Shown piece after piece: positions 6,908 through 10,194 of a stretch of 10,194 bases of DNA. The DNA comes from Bradyrhizobiaceae bacterium (lineage in GTDB: Bacteria; Pseudomonadota; Alphaproteobacteria; Rhizobiales; Hyphomicrobiaceae). The stretch lies in the NCBI GenBank assembly GCA_947475855.1, contig CANJPN010000187.1:1-10194 (forward strand), given 5' to 3'. Made by a program: the position numbers and the translations under genes. The notes beneath the pieces are model-generated. The model worked only from the letters and a program-made list of their open reading frames with translations. It made no database searches and was not told where the DNA came from. The number at the start of each line of letters is the position of its first letter. Position 1 is the stretch's first letter.

Positions 6908-7375
6908 GTGGCTGAAAACGACGTAAAATCGAAAGAGATGTCGCCGTCCGGGCTTGATTGGACAGACGGACTGGCCCTGCGACAACAGGATGGAATCCTG
7001 CTGCTCGCAAGGTTGTGCTTGGGCTGGATCTTCGTTCAGAGCGGCATCATGAAGCTGCTGGGGATGCAGGCGTTCTCAACCCGCGGATGGCCGGCAGCCT
7101 GGTTCTTCGGCCCGCTGGGCGCTGCGGTCGAGCTGATCGGCGGTGTGCTTCTCATGCTGGGTCTGGCAACGCGCTATTCTTGCCTCGTGATGCTGCTGTT
7201 CATGATCGTCGCGACGCTCTCGAACCACCGCTACTGGGACTATCCGCCGGAAGCGATCCAGGGACAGAAATCCCACTTCTTCAAGAACCTGTCGATCTTC
7301 GGCGGTTTCCTGGTGTTCTATGCCATCGGCGCAGGACGCATGAGCGTGGACTGGATGCTGCGGCGCGGGAAGTAG
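6908..7375 (+). CDS. DoxX family integral membrane protein
   Basis: A 155-residue protein with four predicted membrane helices (about 29-50, 67-86, 90-108 and 126-144) and the DoxX signature near helix 1, LARLCLGWIFVQSGIMKLLG (residues 33-52). DoxX proteins are small inner-membrane proteins related to the quinone-linked DoxD subunit. Some have been linked to redox balance, but most have no proven reaction, and I would not assign one here. The N-terminal 25 residues are polar and probably cytosolic. A GTG start follows a strong ribosome site. This is the only plus-strand gene in the window. It is divergent from the CoA-transferase, convergent with the acyl ligase fusion, and lies between two copies of the ligase 3' end, suggesting it arrived by rearrangement. 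No clear promoter hexamers were found in the 130 bp upstream. Confidence 0.88.
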   Translation: MAENDVKSKEMSPSGLDWTDGLALRQQDGILLLARLCLGWIFVQSGIMKLLGMQAFSTRGWPAAWFFGPLGAAVELIGGVLLMLGLATRYSCLVMLLFMIVATLSNHRYWDYPPEAIQGQKSHFFKNLSIFGGFLVFYAIGAGRMSVDWMLRRGK

Positions 7376-7403
7376 GCGGTCGGGTCTCAACGGCCCTCCT
7401 AGC

Positions 7404-7442
7404 GGCGGGTTGCGCTCGGCAAAAGTGCCGGGCTTACCCGCC
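7404..7442. repeat. REP-like palindrome between convergent genes; possible bidirectional terminator
   Basis: The outer arms ggcgggt (7404-7410) and acccgcc (7436-7442) enclose a second hairpin, gctcggca / tgccgggc (7414-7421 and 7426-7433), with one T-G wobble and an AAAG loop. The composition, with GGCGGGTT arms and a CCCGCCCTAC edge, is like extragenic palindromes common in Proteobacteria. It sits between the stop codons of doxX and the ligase fusion, a usual place for such elements, where the RNA could fold in either direction. No T-run follows on either strand. Confidence 0.6.
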
Positions 7443-7478
7443 CTACGAGGGCGATATCATCGGCGCTGTCGGGTGCTT

Positions 7479-10106
7479 CTACGCAGTCACCAGGGCCGTC
7501 GGCCTCGGGAGGGCCCGGTAATTGGTCTTGCCGGTGCCGAGGAGGGGGATCTCGGGCATCACGTGCACGTGGCGGACGTAGGCGAGCGAGGGGAGGCCGG
7601 CGGCTTTGAGCACGCGGTTGGCTTCCTCGGTCGAGATGGCGGCGTCGGTGGTGTAGAGGCAGACGATCGGAGCCTGGCCGTCGCGCTCCTCGCCGTCGAC
7701 AGTGACGATGGGGCCGTTCTCGCCCGCTGGCCAGCGCGCAATCAGCGCGTCCTCGATCGCGGGAAGGCTGATCATTTCACCGGCGAACTTCAGGAAACGC
7801 TTGAGGCGGCCTGAAATCACGAGGTTGCCGTCCTGGAAGGAGCCGAGGTCGCCGGTGTTGTAGTAGCGGCGGCCCTCGATATCGACGAACGGCGATTTGA
7901 TGTTGCCGAGATAGCCGGCGAAGACGCCGGGGCCCGAAACGAGGATCAGGCCTTCTTCGCCCGGCGCGCGGGGATGCATGCTCGACGGATCGACAATTGC
8001 GACATGCGTGTTCTTGATCGCCTTGCCGACGCCAACGACGGGCTCGTTCGGGCGGTTGCAGGAGACGAGCGGTCCGGTCTCGGTGATGCCGTAGCCTTCG
8101 ATGAGGTTTGCGCCGAGTTGCTGGGCGCGTTCGCGCAAGGCGGCTGGGACCTTCTGCGCGCCGGCGAGAAATACGCGGATCGATTTGAAGTTCTTCGCCT
8201 CGCCTGCGTTGATGATCCCGGTGAGGAAGTCGGGCGTGCCGGGGAGCAGCGTGGCCTTCCACTTCTCGACGCCGTGGGCCAGATGACGATACTTCTTCGG
8301 GTCGGCGTCGAACGCGACCTTGAGCCCGCCGACCATCGACAACGATACGATGATCGTCATTCCGAAGGAATGGAAAGGCGGCAGGAAGCCGTACATGACG
8401 TCAGTGTCGTAGCCCTGGATGGCTTCCAGCGATGCGTCGATATTCGAGAGGATATTGGCGTGAGTGAGCGGGACGCCCTTGGGCACCGACTCCGATCCAG
8501 AGGTGAACAGGATCACCGCGGTGTCGCCGGTCAGTGCGATATTGCCGAAGTATTCCAGGACGCCGTCGGGCGAGCGGCGCGCGATACGCTTGCCGGCGAT
8601 CAGGCCGGAGAGGCCGATCTTCGACCGCAGGCTTTCGAGGGGGAGGATTTTGGCCATCGTAGCGTCGGACAGTTCGACGTTCGCCTTGTCCAGGAACAGG
8701 TCCGACGTGAGGATGGTGCGCACACCTGAGAGATCGATAGAGGCGTCGAGCGCGGCGCGGCCGTTGGTCCAGTTGAGGGGCACCAAGGTCTTGCCGGTCA
8801 GGAGTACGGCGAGGGTGACCACGGCGCCGCCGACGGAAGCGGGCAGCATCATGCCGATGTTCTTTTCGGGGAGTTTGGCGATGATACGAGCGAGCATGAT
8901 CGCCCGTTCGGTCACCTGGTCGTAGCTCAGCACGCCGGAGCGGTCGTCGCCCATGCAGACGGCATTTCCGCCCATACGCTGGCGCTGGAGCAAGAAGCCG
9001 TGTGCGATGCTTACCGATTCGCGCGGATAAGTAGGGGAAACGCGGTGTTTCTCTATCCAACCATCAGGAGTTGCGACGTTGCGGGCGGGGCCGACTTCGC
9101 CGAGCACGCCTTGAGCACCGAGGATCACGTCACGAACAAGGAGTATGCGGGCTTCGGCGTCGACTTGCTTGCCGAATTGTTCCTCGATCCATAGTGGCAA
9201 TGTCGAAGTGACGAGGCTGTCGAGACCGAGATCGCGGATCAGATCCTTGTCCGGGGTCACGCTATTGGGATCGATACGGGCCTCGCCGGCGAGATAGGCG
9301 ATCACTTTCTTCGACACGTCAGGGTCGAGGGCGACGCCGTCGTGGTCGCTGACGCGGTCGGTGTAAACGAAGCCCGGAACCTGCGCGTCGGCGCGGCCGG
9401 GCATGACGGGATCGGGTGCGGAATTGTACCAGCGCTCGAGCCACTCGTTCAACGCGCGGGGCGTGTCGAAGGTGGGCAGCTTGTCGAAGCGCTCGAGTTC
9501 GATCGAGACGGGAACGCGTTTGAAAAGCAGGCCCGGCCGGCGACGCAGAATCGCAATGATGTGTTTCAGCGAGGGGACTTGCACGCCGCCTGTGAAATAC
9601 CGCGACCATACGCTGCCGTTCAGGCCGCGAATGCGAGCAAGGACCAACGGCTGGCCTGGAAACTGCTGGATGAGATCGAAGACGCTGGACTTTCCGCCGA
9701 GCTGCTCTGTCTCGGTGCCACGGAGCTGGCCGGACGGATAGATCAACAGCGTATCGCCGGCTTCAACGGCGGCGCGGATCGCTTCCATTGAGCGGCGGAT
9801 CTTATAGCGCTTCCAGTCGCTGACGCCGTCCCATGTGCTTTCGATGGGGAGAGTGCGGACGGCCTTCATCAACGGCTTGATGAGGGGAATGTTATACATG
9901 CCGGCGTAGGCGACGGGGCGCGGCACCACGTGGCGCGCGATATTCGTGACCAGCAGCGGCGGGTCGGTATATGCGACGTGGTCAGGACAGATGATGCCGC
10001 CCTTGATGCCCTTGAGCACCTCGAGATTCTTCACCTGGACCTTGTAGTGAATCGCTAGCATTGCTCGGGCAATGGTCAGCCCCAAGCGTGTCATCATGCT
10101 GGCCAT
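7479..10106 (-). CDS. Trifunctional fusion: PlsC-like acyltransferase, acyl carrier protein, AMP-forming acyl-ACP/CoA ligase
   Basis: An 875-residue protein with three domains. Residues 1-235 are a PlsC/LPLAT acyltransferase with the HX4D motif HVAYTD (His43-Asp48). Residues about 258-335 are an acyl carrier protein with DLGLDSL, where Ser297 should carry phosphopantetheine. Residues about 360-875 are an acyl-adenylating ligase with FTSGSESVPKGVPLTH (534-549), EGYGITETGP (670-679), YNTGDLG (749-755), GRLKRFLKFAGE (766-777) and the C-terminal catalytic Lys860 in GTGKTNYR. It recalls E. coli Aas (2-acylglycerophosphoethanolamine acyltransferase/acyl-ACP synthetase), which couples the same two enzymes but has no built-in carrier. 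Inferred role: activate a fatty acid, load Ser297, then transfer the acyl group to a lysophospholipid or other acceptor at the inner membrane. The usual FPEGTR block is replaced by IYPSGQLRG, so acceptor or activity may differ. The ATG at 10106 is chosen because AAGGTGAG lies just ahead. It is convergent with doxX; no operon partner is visible. Confidence 0.9.
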   Translation of the reverse strand: MASMMTRLGLTIARAMLAIHYKVQVKNLEVLKGIKGGIICPDHVAYTDPPLLVTNIARHVVPRPVAYAGMYNIPLIKPLMKAVRTLPIESTWDGVSDWKRYKIRRSMEAIRAAVEAGDTLLIYPSGQLRGTETEQLGGKSSVFDLIQQFPGQPLVLARIRGLNGSVWSRYFTGGVQVPSLKHIIAILRRRPGLLFKRVPVSIELERFDKLPTFDTPRALNEWLERWYNSAPDPVMPGRADAQVPGFVYTDRVSDHDGVALDPDVSKKVIAYLAGEARIDPNSVTPDKDLIRDLGLDSLVTSTLPLWIEEQFGKQVDAEARILLVRDVILGAQGVLGEVGPARNVATPDGWIEKHRVSPTYPRESVSIAHGFLLQRQRMGGNAVCMGDDRSGVLSYDQVTERAIMLARIIAKLPEKNIGMMLPASVGGAVVTLAVLLTGKTLVPLNWTNGRAALDASIDLSGVRTILTSDLFLDKANVELSDATMAKILPLESLRSKIGLSGLIAGKRIARRSPDGVLEYFGNIALTGDTAVILFTSGSESVPKGVPLTHANILSNIDASLEAIQGYDTDVMYGFLPPFHSFGMTIIVSLSMVGGLKVAFDADPKKYRHLAHGVEKWKATLLPGTPDFLTGIINAGEAKNFKSIRVFLAGAQKVPAALRERAQQLGANLIEGYGITETGPLVSCNRPNEPVVGVGKAIKNTHVAIVDPSSMHPRAPGEEGLILVSGPGVFAGYLGNIKSPFVDIEGRRYYNTGDLGSFQDGNLVISGRLKRFLKFAGEMISLPAIEDALIARWPAGENGPIVTVDGEERDGQAPIVCLYTTDAAISTEEANRVLKAAGLPSLAYVRHVHVMPEIPLLGTGKTNYRALPRPTALVTA

Positions 10107-10139
10107 CGTCTCACCTTGTCGTGCTGGCGTGCCCTACCT

Positions 10140-10190
10140 GCCTCGCCATGTGTATGCACCACTCGATGGGCGCACGTGAGGCGGCGAGGC
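10140..10190. repeat. Inverted repeat upstream of the ligase fusion
   Basis: gcctcgcc (10140-10147) and ggcgaggc (10183-10190) are perfect 8-bp complements 35 bp apart, in the 5' region of the fusion gene (ATG at 10106). It could be an operator, part of an upstream terminator, or chance in GC-rich DNA. No promoter was identified in the 88 bp available. Confidence 0.35.
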
Positions 10191-10194
10191 GCCA

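Noticed and set aside
7974..8729. 251-codon plus-strand frame within the ligase domain
   Set aside because: Antisense to adenylation motifs A3 to A5 of the fusion protein; no independent support.

Overview
The window reads as a chromosomal accessory or catabolic segment of a high-GC alphaproteobacterium, most likely of the order Hyphomicrobiales. The reasons are the protein families and wording of their conserved blocks, the DUF882 (M15-type) peptidase typical of that order, and a REP-like palindrome of the kind scattered through such genomes. The genus cannot be fixed from the sequence alone. No tRNA, rRNA, CRISPR array, transposase or phage gene is visible.

Layout, left to right. Positions 1-63 probably hold the first codons of a minus-strand gene that leaves the window, with a possible promoter and palindromic operator at 100-138. 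A minus-strand exported DUF882/M15 zinc peptidase with a long Pro/Ala-rich tail follows (139-1581). A 317-bp gap (1582-1898) has no gene but holds two adjacent nested palindromes and a pair of 8-bp direct repeats. Next come three minus-strand genes in the transcription order caiB-like CoA-transferase (5418-6641), form II CoxL-like molybdopterin hydroxylase large subunit (2933-5254) and non-zinc NADPH:quinone oxidoreductase (1899-2903). The last two are 29 bp apart and almost certainly cotranscribed. A possible sigma-70 promoter sits ahead of the CoxL gene.

The right third holds a small plus-strand DoxX membrane protein (6908-7375) and, convergent with it, an 875-residue minus-strand protein (7479-10106). 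That protein fuses a PlsC-type acyltransferase, an acyl carrier protein domain and an AMP-forming acyl ligase. Between caiB and doxX (6695-6775) lies a decayed copy of the last ~26 codons of this ligase, its stop codon in exact register. DoxX is therefore bracketed by two directly repeated ligase 3' ends, a scar of an old duplication with deletion or replacement.

How the genes may work together: the CoA-transferase, molybdenum hydroxylase and quinone/enone reductase form a plausible small catabolic cluster (CoA activation, hydroxylation or oxidation, reduction of an enone or quinone), but the substrate cannot be read from the sequence. The acyltransferase-ACP-ligase fusion looks like a one-polypeptide machine that activates a free fatty acid, holds it on its own carrier domain and passes it to a lysophospholipid or other acceptor. 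It is the most unusual gene here.
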